Shown piece by piece: positions 1-7,715 of a stretch of 64,000 nt of DNA; position 1 is the stretch's first letter; each line of letters opens with the position of its first letter. Source of the stretch: Bacillota bacterium (GTDB lineage Bacteria; Bacillota; Clostridia; Christensenellales; SZUA-584). The translations under genes and the position numbers were made by a program. The DNA lies in NCBI GenBank assembly GCA_023406895.1, contig JAEXTV010000023.1, positions 140,751 to 204,750 of the forward strand, read 5' to 3'. Under the pieces are notes generated by a model, which was not told the origin of the DNA, made no database searches, and saw nothing but the letters and a program-made list of their open reading frames with translations.

Positions 1-29
1 GTCACATTCTTTAAATAATAATGCCTCAT
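1..29 (-). CDS. hgcB: Start of hgcB, mercury-methylation ferredoxin (partial, runs off left edge)
   Basis: Immediately after the hgcA stop codon a GGGAGGG ribosome site (36-42) precedes an ATG at 29-27. The readable residues are MRHYYLKNVT before the window ends. HgcB proteins, the two-[4Fe-4S] ferredoxins that re-reduce HgcA, begin with a short tyrosine-containing stretch of the form (F/Y)-x-Y-L-x-x-V-x-T-L, and these residues fit. Position directly downstream of hgcA is where hgcB is expected. The iron-sulfur motifs themselves lie outside the window, so the call rests on position and ten residues. Confidence 0.6.
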
Positions 30-43
30 TGTTTTCCCTCCCG

Positions 44-1237
44 TCAGGCTGCCAGCCTCACAATATTGTCAGCGATCAATGCGAGTATACCCAAAGCGCC
101 AGCAATGGCCATAGCCGGTAACCCCATTCTCATTTCCTTATTGACGCCGGACGGGCTTGTGTATGTGCTGCTTCCTGTGAAATTCATTGAGATGAAAGCC
201 GAAATTGAGGGCACAATCAGCACATAGGCCGCCGCCTTGAGCCAGCCGTAGCTGGGCACTCCCGGTAAACTATTGAGCAAATTCACTCCTATTGCCCACA
301 GAAGGCCCAGCAGGAACCCTTTAAACGCAAACGCCCGGCCGGGTATCCAAGGCAGCAGTAGCGGTACCACAACGCAGGAGATCAATACCGCACCCAGATA
401 CGTATATAAATCGATCAGGCCGAAATTTCCAAAACCAATGACGTTTAATATAAAGAACACACCAAATACAATGATGGTGGGTTTAACAGCCGCCACAAGT
501 TCGATGGGTGCCAGCACAAGCCTGTCTTTTACTGAGAAGTTAACCTGTCTCATCTCTTGCGTCGCCTGCATCCCGTTTGCGAGAAACGCTTTGATGTCCC
601 GCGCACGAACCGGCCCGTAAGAAACGCTGAACCCCGACCCTTTTCTCACTGCATGGGCGCTTACACCCGTGGCCCCAAGCTGGGGCACAATGAGTGTCCG
701 GTGACTGACGATACTTTTGAGCTTTGTCACCTCAACCCTGCGAATTAACTCCGCCGTTCCGAAAGTCCCTTTACCCGCCGCGCACCAGACATTGACGCCT
801 TTGGTATCCAGCACAAGGATCCAAATATTCAGGCTACCCAGCTGCTCACGCACGCGGTCAAACGTCATTTTATAGTTGGCTGTGACGAGTACCGGTGAGT
901 CCGCGCCCGGTGTGCCGATGCCATAGAGCCCCGGGGCTACTGTGTAGTCCATGCGCGATGCCGACCACCGGGCCTTCCAAGACCCCAGCGTGTCCGCCCA
1001 TTCCAGCTTTGTGGATACTTGCGGAATTTCTCCTGCCGGTGTCTCGATATAACCGATTACCCAGTGCTGGCCCCGGCTGTCGCACGGCTCTGCGCCGCCG
1101 CAACCGCATTCGGTTTCTTCGGCAGCACAGCCGCATGAACAATCTTGTTCTTCCCGCTGTTTTGAGCTTACCCCACCGTCTCGCGTCTCTTCCCAATTTT
1201 CAGCCTTGCCAACATCGCTTGCTTCTTGTTTCGCCAT
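44..1237 (-). CDS. hgcA: HgcA, membrane corrinoid protein of mercury methylation
   Basis: HgcA transfers a methyl group from its corrinoid cofactor to Hg(II), giving methylmercury. The 397-residue product has the diagnostic cap-helix motif NVWCAAGKGTFG at residues 149-160; Cys152 is the expected lower cobalt ligand. A conserved GPVRARDIKAFL segment follows at 208-219. The C-terminal part has about five membrane helices (roughly 251-269, 278-297, 304-322, 334-352, 374-393), and the loop FTGSSTYTSPSGVNKEM near 353-369 resembles the conserved HgcA membrane-domain loop. CdhD-type corrinoid proteins lack this membrane domain. An unusual cysteine-rich N-terminal extension carries Cys33, 35, 37, 44, 46 and 52, a possible metal-binding tail. 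The ATG has a GGAGGA site; the gene follows a MarR regulator by 23 bases and precedes hgcB by 14 bases, indicating one operon. Methylating activity is inferred from the family and not shown here. Confidence 0.85.
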   Translation of the reverse strand: MAKQEASDVGKAENWEETRDGGVSSKQREEQDCSCGCAAEETECGCGGAEPCDSRGQHWVIGYIETPAGEIPQVSTKLEWADTLGSWKARWSASRMDYTVAPGLYGIGTPGADSPVLVTANYKMTFDRVREQLGSLNIWILVLDTKGVNVWCAAGKGTFGTAELIRRVEVTKLKSIVSHRTLIVPQLGATGVSAHAVRKGSGFSVSYGPVRARDIKAFLANGMQATQEMRQVNFSVKDRLVLAPIELVAAVKPTIIVFGVFFILNVIGFGNFGLIDLYTYLGAVLISCVVVPLLLPWIPGRAFAFKGFLLGLLWAIGVNLLNSLPGVPSYGWLKAAAYVLIVPSISAFISMNFTGSSTYTSPSGVNKEMRMGLPAMAIAGALGILALIADNIVRLAA

Positions 1238-1260
1238 TAAAGATTCCTCCGATCATGACA

Positions 1261-1731
1261 TCATTGACACTTATTACGTCCGGTATCGCCGCAGCCGCCT
1301 TCGATGTCGATAGCGCTGCACAACAGCGCCAGACTTTCAACAACCATTCCACGTTTCTCTTTGGGTATATCCGACAGGACTTTTTCGAAGTACGCCGCCA
1401 TTTCTTTTTCAACGACCGAGTAGAGTTTTTTTCCTTCGCTGGTGAGGCAAATTCGTATATACCTGCGATCGTTCTCATCGGCTTCCCGCCGCGCCAGCTT
1501 CGCCTTTACCAGCTTATCAACAGTTCGGCTCATTGTGCTCGTATCAAGATCGAGCATGGCCGCCAGCTCATTAAGCGAAAGGCTTCCCGCCCGGCCAATC
1601 TCCACCAGCGCGTGGCACTGGGCCAAGCTAGCCAGCCCGCAGCAGGAAAAGCGGTTTTGATCCAGTATGCCTAATTTCCTCTCCAGATGCCTAATGGACT
1701 CGCGCAATCTGGCTGAATTATCTGCATTCAT
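1261..1731 (-). CDS. MarR-family regulator with clustered cysteines, first gene of the hgcAB operon
   Basis: A 156-residue winged-helix protein. The recognition region SLNELAAMLDLDTSTMSRTVDKLV (about 52-75) and the wing with DENDRRYIRICLT (85-97) are typical of MarR dimers. Seven cysteines are visible: Cys30, 31 and 39 in SCCGLASLAQCH, Cys95, Cys138, and Cys147 and 155 in the tail. Ordinary MarR proteins have few, so metal or thiol sensing is a reasonable inference. It is first in a probable operon with hgcA and hgcB, has a good GGAGG site, and is likely autoregulated through the promoter region at 1753-1800. Its ligand cannot be read from sequence. Confidence 0.85.
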   Translation of the reverse strand: MNADNSARLRESIRHLERKLGILDQNRFSCCGLASLAQCHALVEIGRAGSLSLNELAAMLDLDTSTMSRTVDKLVKAKLARREADENDRRYIRICLTSEGKKLYSVVEKEMAAYFEKVLSDIPKEKRGMVVESLALLCSAIDIEGGCGDTGRNKCQ

Positions 1732-1752
1732 TCGTTTCTATCCTCCGTTATG

Positions 1753-1800
1753 ATTGTACCGCATAATAGTTGTACATTGCAAGTATTGTTTCATGCAACT
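1753..1800 (-). promoter_or_regulatory. Promoter and possible MarR operator of the hgc operon
   Basis: On the minus strand TTGCAA (1777-1782) and TACAAT (1753-1758) are separated by 18 bases and resemble -35 and -10 boxes. TTGTAC occurs twice on the plus strand (1754-1759 and 1770-1775), and an imperfect inverted repeat with AGTTG and CAACT ends spans 1768-1800. These overlap the promoter, where an autorepressing MarR protein would bind. Assignment is by position only. Confidence 0.45.
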
Positions 1801-1879
1801 GGTTGTCCTTTTTTCTGATTGCCGCATGCAAATTAAGAAAGTCTGACCCGAACCGCTGTCATCAAAAGTCCATGAAATG

Positions 1880-1900
1880 AAAAAGGAGGCAGACGCCTCC
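1880..1900 (-). terminator. Rho-independent terminator after typA
   Basis: Read on the minus strand, GGAGGC-GTCT-GCCTCC forms a six-base-pair stem followed by five T residues (plus-strand A run 1880-1884). It lies 19 bases beyond the typA stop codon. Confidence 0.8.
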
Positions 1901-1918
1901 CTTGTGTTTATTCTGAAT

Positions 1919-3733
1919 TTAGTTCGCTTTCATCAGCTTGGCTCTGTCGCCCTTGTCGAGCACGGCCTTGCGCAGCCGTATGTTCTTGGGCGTTACCTCC
2001 ACAAGCTCATCGTCCGCGATAAACTCGAGCGACTGCTCGAGGCTTAAGACCGTGGCCGGTGTGAGACGCAGCGCCTCATCCGAGCCGGATGCGCGCGTGT
2101 TGGTCAGCTGCTTCTTCTTGCAGACGTTGACCACGATATCCTCCTGCCGCGCGTTCTCGCCGACCACCATACCCGCATAAACCGGCACGCCCGCGCCGAT
2201 GAACAGCCGTCCGCGCTCCTGCGCGTTGAAAAGGCCATAGGCCGTGGTATCCCCCTGTTCGTGCGCGATGATCGAGCCTCTCTGCCGCTCGGCGATATCG
2301 CCCGCCCACTCGCGATAGCCACTGAATATGTGGTTCATAATGCCGTTGCCCTTGGTGTCCGTCAAAAACTCGTTGCGGTAGCCGATCAGCCCGCGCGACG
2401 GGATGTTGAACGACATACGCGTGGTGCCGCTGTCGTTGCTCATGTCCACCAGCGAGGCCTTTCTCGGCCCGAGCTTCTCAATCACGACGCCCGCATAATC
2501 GCCAGGCACGTCAATCAGCAGCAGCTCGTACGGCTCCATGGTCACGCCGTCTTCCTTTTTGAGGATAACGCGCGGCCGCGACACCGAGAACTCGTACCCC
2601 TCGCGCCGCATCGTTTCAATCAATATCGACAGGTGAAGCTCACCGCGCCCCGACACCTTGAACGAGTCGGTCGAGTCAGTCTCCTCCACCTTGAGACTCA
2701 GGTTGGTCTCCATCTCGCGAAAGAGCCGTTCCCTGATATTTCGCGATGTCACGTATTTGCCTTCACGCCCCGCAAACGGGCTGTTATTGACAATGAAGTT
2801 CATCGACACCGTGGGTTCGTCGATCTTCACAAACGGCAGCGGATCGATGCATTCGGCATCGCACACGGTTTCTCCGATGCTCACATCGGGCAGCCCCGCA
2901 ATCGCAACGATATCGCCGAAGCGCGCGCTTTCCGTTTCCGTGCGCTTGAGCCCCGAAAATTCATATAGCCGCGTAATCTTGACGTTTTGCGCCGTGCCGT
3001 CCTGACGGCAAAGCGCCGCCGCCATGTTGCGCTGCGCACTGCCGCGTTCAATGCGGCCAATCGCTATTCGGCCGAGGTATTCATCGTAATCGATGCTCGA
3101 CACAAGCATCTGCAGCGGGCCTTCGGGCTCACCCTCGGGCGCGGGCACATGCTCGATGATCGCGTCGAAAAGCGGTGTGATCGTTGTCGGCTCATCGTCC
3201 GCTTTTAAAGATGCCGTGCCCGCCTTGGCGGAGGCATAAACAACAGGAAAATCGAGTTGATCCTCATGCGCGTCCAGCTCAATGAAAAGGTCGATTATGC
3301 CGTCGAGCACCGCTTCGGGGCGAGCGCCCGGCCTGTCCACCTTGTTAATCACCGCAATCACGTGCTTGCCAAGCATCAACGCTTTTTTAAGCACAAAGCG
3401 CGTCTGCGGCATGCAGCCTTCAAACGCGTCCACGAGCAGCAGCACGCCGTCTACCATGGTCAGCACGCGCTCCACCTCGCCGCCGAAGTCCGCATGGCCC
3501 GGCGTATCCACAATATTGATCTTGATTCCCTTGTATTCGACGGCTGTATTTTTAGCGAGGATCGTGATGCCCCGCTCCTGTTCCAAATCCTCCGAATCCA
3601 TCACGCGCTCGCGAACCGCTTCATTAGCCCGGAATATACCCGACTGCCTCAGCATCTGATCAACGAGCGTTGTTTTGCCATGGTCAACGTGTGCCACGAT
3701 GGCAATGTTTCTGATATTGTCTTGTTTTCGCAT
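1919..3733 (-). CDS. typA: TypA/BipA ribosome-associated translational GTPase
   Basis: TypA is an elongation-factor-like GTPase that binds ribosomes and assists 50S assembly and translation under stress. The 604-residue length is normal. The GTPase motifs are in order: AHVDHGKTT (14-22), the RGITI switch region (about 54-58), DTPGH (76-80) and NKVD (about 130-133). The EF-G-like domains and the TypA C-terminal segment with GRGELHLSILIETMRREGYE and SRGLIGYRNEFLT follow. It stands alone, with its own terminator and a TGGGGT ribosome site before ATG. Confidence 0.97.
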   Translation of the reverse strand: MRKQDNIRNIAIVAHVDHGKTTLVDQMLRQSGIFRANEAVRERVMDSEDLEQERGITILAKNTAVEYKGIKINIVDTPGHADFGGEVERVLTMVDGVLLLVDAFEGCMPQTRFVLKKALMLGKHVIAVINKVDRPGARPEAVLDGIIDLFIELDAHEDQLDFPVVYASAKAGTASLKADDEPTTITPLFDAIIEHVPAPEGEPEGPLQMLVSSIDYDEYLGRIAIGRIERGSAQRNMAAALCRQDGTAQNVKITRLYEFSGLKRTETESARFGDIVAIAGLPDVSIGETVCDAECIDPLPFVKIDEPTVSMNFIVNNSPFAGREGKYVTSRNIRERLFREMETNLSLKVEETDSTDSFKVSGRGELHLSILIETMRREGYEFSVSRPRVILKKEDGVTMEPYELLLIDVPGDYAGVVIEKLGPRKASLVDMSNDSGTTRMSFNIPSRGLIGYRNEFLTDTKGNGIMNHIFSGYREWAGDIAERQRGSIIAHEQGDTTAYGLFNAQERGRLFIGAGVPVYAGMVVGENARQEDIVVNVCKKKQLTNTRASGSDEALRLTPATVLSLEQSLEFIADDELVEVTPKNIRLRKAVLDKGDRAKLMKAN

Positions 3734-3825
3734 AGTTACCCCAGTATTAAAAATTCAAACGTTACTGATTATAAGCTTTCAGCGGTGATAATACAAGAAT
3801 TTTCGTGTAAAGTTCGTATTAACTG

Positions 3826-5226
3826 TCAATTTCGGTCATTGCTGTCCCATAGCTGCCTGACAGCAATGCCAAGACGCATCACACCGTTTTGAATCTCGGC
3901 TTCATTCAAATGGCCGTACCCAAGAAGCAGTTTATCTGCGTGGTGCCCTTTCTCAATACAATGGCGAGCCACAGCCGACGCGCGGATGTCCTGCTCCCGA
4001 AAAAAGGCTTCGGTGCTTTGATCAAAGCACAGGCCGTCAAATTGCACCGCCATGTGCAGCCCGGCCGCGTCCCCCATAGGCCGGCACTTTTCGCCGAATT
4101 CAGCCCCGAGACAATCGAGCAGCATGCGCCGCCGCGCGCCGTACAGCCGACGCATTTTATGCACATGTCTGTCGAACCGCCGTGTTTCTAAGAAATCGGC
4201 CAGCGCTGCCTGCTCAAACACGGGGTTCTGCACATCGGTATACTGGCGCGCCTTAACCCACTGCGGCTGCAGATGGCGGGGCACGATCGCAAAACCGATA
4301 CGCAGCGCCGGATAAAGCACCTTGCTGAACGTGCCCACATAAATCACGCGCTGAGGGTCCATCATGTACAGCGGGGCAACAGGGTCTCCCGCGTAGCGGA
4401 ATTCGCTGTCGTAATCGTCCTCGATGATATAGCTTTCGTTATCCCGCGCATACCGGACCAGCGCCGCGCGGCGCGTCGCACTTAAGATTCCGCCGAGCGG
4501 AAACTGGTGTGACGGCGTTACATAAACAGGGCAGCCGCGCATACCGGCTAGCAGGTCCGCCCTCAGGCCCGCCTCGTCCGCAGGTATTGGAACGGGGGTA
4601 AAACCAATCCGCTCAAGCGTTTTGAGCATCCCTAAGTGGCATGGGTCTTCAACGATGACTTTGTCACTCGTTATCCTCAAAACCTCCGCCGTCACGTGCA
4701 GCGCGTGGGTGGCCCCCGCCGTGATGAATATATCCTGCGTGGCCGCTTTGATGCCCCGGCTCCGATAAAGGTATGCACTGATCTGTTCGCACAGCAGAGG
4801 CAGCCCTTGCGCGCCCGTGTATCCCAGCACATCAAGCGGCAGCTCAGCCATTGCTTTTTTCATGCTCTGCTCAAACGCAAAACGCGGGAATACGCGCAGA
4901 TCGGGCTGCCCCGTTATAAAGTCCGCCGTATAGCTTTGCGGCTGCTTAAATACGGCTTCCGCAGCCGTTTGCGGCGCGCTGTCCACGGTCAGCCCCGGCG
5001 CGACACGTGTGGGCGCCCCCTGATGCGCCACAATAAAGCCTTCGGCAAGCAGCATATCGTATGCCTCGCAGACCGTGCTGCGGGAAACAGAAAGCTCTTC
5101 GGCTAGCAGACGCGTGGAGGGCATAGCCTCCCCCTCCCTGAGGTTCCCGCTCATCATGCGCTGCTTAAACGCTTCGTATATCTGCCTCTTCACAGGCAGC
5201 ACACCCGCCCGGTCAACCCGTATCAT
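3826..5226 (-). CDS. MocR/PdxR-type regulator with aminotransferase-like domain
   Basis: The protein joins an N-terminal GntR winged helix (about 5-75, with GEAMPSTRLLAEELSVSRST) to a fold-type I aminotransferase-like domain (about 105-460). The PLP-lysine region is VGTFSKVLYPALRIGF. MocR regulators sense PLP or an amino-group ligand through the second domain and control a neighbouring gene. ATG at 5226 is chosen because GGAGG lies five bases upstream; an in-frame TTG at 5238 overlaps that site. It is divergent from an EamA transporter, whose promoter contains two TGGACT repeats, so the transporter is the likely target. Its effector is unknown. Confidence 0.9.
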   Translation of the reverse strand: MIRVDRAGVLPVKRQIYEAFKQRMMSGNLREGEAMPSTRLLAEELSVSRSTVCEAYDMLLAEGFIVAHQGAPTRVAPGLTVDSAPQTAAEAVFKQPQSYTADFITGQPDLRVFPRFAFEQSMKKAMAELPLDVLGYTGAQGLPLLCEQISAYLYRSRGIKAATQDIFITAGATHALHVTAEVLRITSDKVIVEDPCHLGMLKTLERIGFTPVPIPADEAGLRADLLAGMRGCPVYVTPSHQFPLGGILSATRRAALVRYARDNESYIIEDDYDSEFRYAGDPVAPLYMMDPQRVIYVGTFSKVLYPALRIGFAIVPRHLQPQWVKARQYTDVQNPVFEQAALADFLETRRFDRHVHKMRRLYGARRRMLLDCLGAEFGEKCRPMGDAAGLHMAVQFDGLCFDQSTEAFFREQDIRASAVARHCIEKGHHADKLLLGYGHLNEAEIQNGVMRLGIAVRQLWDSNDRN

Positions 5227-5270
5227 CGCAGCCTCCAACTGGTTTGCTTTATTTCAGATATAACTGGCGC

Positions 5271-5315
5271 TTCATATAGTCCAGTTTCTCCGCTACAATC
5301 ATATCACAAAGTCCA
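5271..5315 (+). promoter_or_regulatory. EamA promoter with two possible MocR half-sites
   Basis: TTCATA (5271-5276) and TACAAT (5294-5299) are 17 bases apart and could be the transporter promoter, with a weak -35 that suits an activator. AGTCCA (TGGACT on the other strand) occurs at 5278-5283 and 5310-5315, 32 bases apart. MocR proteins usually bind direct repeats in such divergent intergenic regions. The repeats are seen; binding is inferred. Confidence 0.4.
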
Positions 5316-5339
5316 ATTGCTGAATACAAGGAGTTACAC

Positions 5340-6257
5340 GTGCAAAAATCAGGTCCCATGTTTCTCACCGCGGCGTTTGCGCTTGCGGGTACCTCTGTGA
5401 TATCGGCCCGTCTGCTCAGCGGCTCTGTCGGCACATTTACGATTACGGCGGTCAGCCTTGGCTTCGCGCTGCTCGCGTTGCTGCCGCTCTGCCGAGGAAA
5501 GCTCATGCCCGCTGTCCGGCAAATGACGCTGACGCAAGGCGTCATGCTCGTTCTCCAGGCTCTGTTCGGCATATTCTTTTTTCGTCTGCTGCTTCTTCAG
5601 GGCATGCTGCGCACGAGCACTGCCGAAGCGGGGCTGCTCACGGGCGCAACACCCGCCGTCACTGCATTGTTTGCGTGGCTTTTTTTAAAGGAGCGCATCT
5701 CACCGCGCAGTCTGACCGGCGTTCTCTGCACCGTGGCGGGCGTGCTGCTGATACAGGGTCTCACTACCGGCCGCCTCACGCCCGAGCATCTGTGGGGAAA
5801 TCTGCTTGTGCTTGGCGCGGCAGTGAGCGAATCGGTGTTCAACATCATCTCGCGCGTCAGCGCGGTGAAAGCGCCGCAAACCAGCCCGAACAACCCCATC
5901 GTGCAAACGACGCTGGTGTCGGCACTCGCCTTGATTTTTTGTATTATCCCGATGCTGTTTGAGCAGCCGCTGACGGCGCTCGGTGCCATCGGCTTCACCC
6001 AGTGGCTTGCGCTCGGCTGGTACGGCGTGTTTGTAACCGCGCTCGCGTTTATCTGCTGGTACGCGGGCATCAAGCGCTGCCCCGCGAGCACCGCCGCCGC
6101 GTACACCGGGCTCATGCCGTTTACGTCACTGATGCTGTCCGTGCTGCTGCTCGGCGAGAAAGCCGGGCTTTGGCAATGGGCGGGCGGCGCGCTCGTGATA
6201 CTCGGAATTGTGATGATTGGGATCAAGCAGAAAAAAATTGTTGACATTGTCGCATAG
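5340..6257 (+). CDS. EamA/DMT-family transporter
   Basis: A 305-residue protein with about ten membrane helices in two five-helix halves, typical of drug/metabolite transporters. The second EamA half includes FVTALAFICWYAGIKRCPASTAAAYTGLMP. A GTG start at 5340 follows an AAGGAG site by seven bases. It is divergent from the MocR regulator and probably controlled by it; MocR-EamA pairs often handle amino acids, amines or vitamin B6 compounds, but the substrate cannot be read here. Its last 17 bases contain the promoter of the next gene, padR. Confidence 0.9.
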   Translation: MQKSGPMFLTAAFALAGTSVISARLLSGSVGTFTITAVSLGFALLALLPLCRGKLMPAVRQMTLTQGVMLVLQALFGIFFFRLLLLQGMLRTSTAEAGLLTGATPAVTALFAWLFLKERISPRSLTGVLCTVAGVLLIQGLTTGRLTPEHLWGNLLVLGAAVSESVFNIISRVSAVKAPQTSPNNPIVQTTLVSALALIFCIIPMLFEQPLTALGAIGFTQWLALGWYGVFVTALAFICWYAGIKRCPASTAAAYTGLMPFTSLMLSVLLLGEKAGLWQWAGGALVILGIVMIGIKQKKIVDIVA

Positions 6258-6277
6258 TCAACGTATAATACTCAACG
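6241..6277 (+). promoter_or_regulatory. Consensus promoter of padR with overlapping operator
   Basis: TTGACA (6241-6246), 17 bases, then TATAAT (6264-6269) is a perfect housekeeping promoter, starting inside the end of the EamA gene. TCAACG occurs at 6258-6263 and 6272-6277, on both sides of the -10 box. The second copy belongs to the longer word ATACTCAACG (6268-6277), which recurs twice before the neighbouring ABC genes. This is consistent with repression by the PadR protein encoded just downstream. Confidence 0.75.
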
Positions 6278-6299
6278 CAAACTATTCGGAGGTATCAAC

Positions 6300-6839
6300 G
6301 TGACACGATTGCTTGTGCTGGGTATGCTGGATATGCAGCCCATGTCCGGCTACGATATTCAGCAGGCACTCAAAATGACAAATGCCGAGCGCTGGGGCGG
6401 CGTACTTCTCGGCTCCATCTATCACGCGCTTAAAAAAATGGAGCAGGAAGGATATGTGACTGTTCACAGTATCGAGCAAACCGGACACAGACAAAAAGCG
6501 ATATACATCATTACCGAAAAAGGCAAACAACACTTGAAAGATCTCGTGCGTGAATCTTTGATGGAATCGTCGGTGTTATACCCCTCAACAATTTATTCAG
6601 GATTGTCTTTCTATGACAAGCTTGATAAAAACAGCGCGCGGCTGGCGTTGCAAGCTCAGCGCCGCAGGCTGGATGAGGAATATGCGGCGGTGGAACAGGG
6701 AATTGAAGCCAAGGGCAAAGCCATGAGTAACCACTTTCCACCCATGATCAGTCTCATTCTCGGCCACATGCGCGCGATTGTCCGCCAGCAGCAGGATTTC
6801 GTGGATAAAGCGCTTGAGATATTAAACAAAGAACAATAA
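6300..6839 (+). CDS. PadR-family transcriptional regulator
   Basis: A 179-residue PadR protein (class with a C-terminal helical dimerisation arm). The N-terminal winged helix is clear: SGYDIQQALK, WGGVLLGSIYHALKKMEQEGYV and the wing HRQKAIYIITEKGKQHL. The GTG start at 6300 follows CGGAGGT. PadR repressors commonly control multidrug ABC exporters and release DNA on binding the drug. The shared operator word before padR and before the ABC genes 160 bases downstream supports joint control of the regulator and exporter. The ligand is unknown. Confidence 0.92.
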   Translation: MTRLLVLGMLDMQPMSGYDIQQALKMTNAERWGGVLLGSIYHALKKMEQEGYVTVHSIEQTGHRQKAIYIITEKGKQHLKDLVRESLMESSVLYPSTIYSGLSFYDKLDKNSARLALQAQRRRLDEEYAAVEQGIEAKGKAMSNHFPPMISLILGHMRAIVRQQQDFVDKALEILNKEQ

Positions 6840-6878
6840 AAAAAACTCCCCTTCAAGCGGAAGTTAAAAAATGCGCAC

Positions 6879-6980
6879 ATACTCAACGTTGTTTATACTT
6901 CGTTGAGCTTGTAGTAAATGGTGCTCTCTATTTAAGAGAGCAAAAAATTAGCCGTATACTCAACGTTGTTTATGCATCGT
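6879..6980 (+). promoter_or_regulatory. Tandem PadR-type operators before the ABC exporter
   Basis: The 18-base word ATACTCAACGTTGTTTAT is present exactly twice, at 6879-6896 and 6956-6973. At the first copy CTCAACG (6882-6888) pairs with CGTTGAG (6901-6907), a perfect inverted repeat with a 12-base spacer; the second copy ends in a partial CGTT arm. Between them GCTCTCT/AGAGAGC (6923-6941) makes a seven-base-pair palindrome. The ATACTCAACG core is also in the padR promoter. Together these look like operators of the PadR repressor. Confidence 0.65.
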
Positions 6981-7002
6981 TATATATTATATGGAGGTTA
7001 CT

Positions 7003-7713
7003 ATGAACTTGATCGAAGCAAAGCAAATTCGCAAATCATTTCGGGGCCGCGAGGTGATAAAGGGCATTGATTTGCAGATACGGCGGGGAGAAATTCTCGC
7101 GATAATCGGCCCGAACGGTGCGGGTAAGTCCACAACACTTTACATGCTGCTTGGCATACTGCAGCCGGATGCCGGAGAGATTCATCGCTGGCGCACCGAT
7201 TACAAAGCACATATCGGCGCGCAGCTCCAGTCCACTCCGTTTTTCGAAGGCTATACAGCGGAAGAAAACCTGACACTTTTCGCGGCGTTCTATCATGTGA
7301 AGCTCACGAAAGAGCATATTTACCAAAAGCTCAGAGACTGCGATTTGTTTGACGTCAGAAAGACGCCTGCCCTCCGTCTGTCGGGCGGGCAGCAAAAACA
7401 GCTGGCTATCGCAATCACAACCGTGCACAACCCTGAGCTTATCGTGCTGGATGAACCCGCCGCCGGGCTGGACCCGCTCGCGCGGCACGACATACGGGAT
7501 ATGATCCGCAGACTCGCCAGCCAGAATGTGACCGTGGTCTTTTCCTCACATGACATGGAAGAAGTCGCAAAAACCGCCGACCGTGTGATTCTAATAAACA
7601 AAGGTACTATTGTGGCAGAGGGAAAGCCAGATGATCTGCTTTTTAAGTGCCAGACGGAAAGCCTTGAAGATGTCTATATTCAGCTTACCGCCAGCGAAAA
7701 CAGGAGGAACTAA
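7003..7713 (+). CDS. ABC exporter ATP-binding protein
   Basis: A complete nucleotide-binding subunit with Walker A GPNGAGKST, signature LSGGQQKQ, Walker B LIVLDEP, and the H-loop in VVFSSHDMEE. The organisation is of the DrrA/CcmA type that partners ABC-2 permeases. ATG at 7003 is preferred over the in-frame ATG at 6991 because GGAGGT lies between them with good spacing. It forms an operon with the permease that begins two bases after its stop codon, behind PadR-type operators, which points to drug or toxic-compound export. Confidence 0.93.
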   Translation: MNLIEAKQIRKSFRGREVIKGIDLQIRRGEILAIIGPNGAGKSTTLYMLLGILQPDAGEIHRWRTDYKAHIGAQLQSTPFFEGYTAEENLTLFAAFYHVKLTKEHIYQKLRDCDLFDVRKTPALRLSGGQQKQLAIAITTVHNPELIVLDEPAAGLDPLARHDIRDMIRRLASQNVTVVFSSHDMEEVAKTADRVILINKGTIVAEGKPDDLLFKCQTESLEDVYIQLTASENRRN

Positions 7714-7715
7714 AT

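Noticed and set aside
44..1237. HgcA as an ordinary CdhD/acetyl-CoA synthase corrinoid subunit
   Set aside because: It has the full NVWCAAGKGTFG motif, a membrane domain and the FTGSSTYTSPSG loop, which CdhD lacks; an hgcB-like start follows.
6923..6941. GCTCTCT/AGAGAGC hairpin as a terminator after padR
   Set aside because: It is followed by A residues on the plus strand and preceded by T residues on the minus strand, so neither direction has the needed T tract; more likely part of the operator region.
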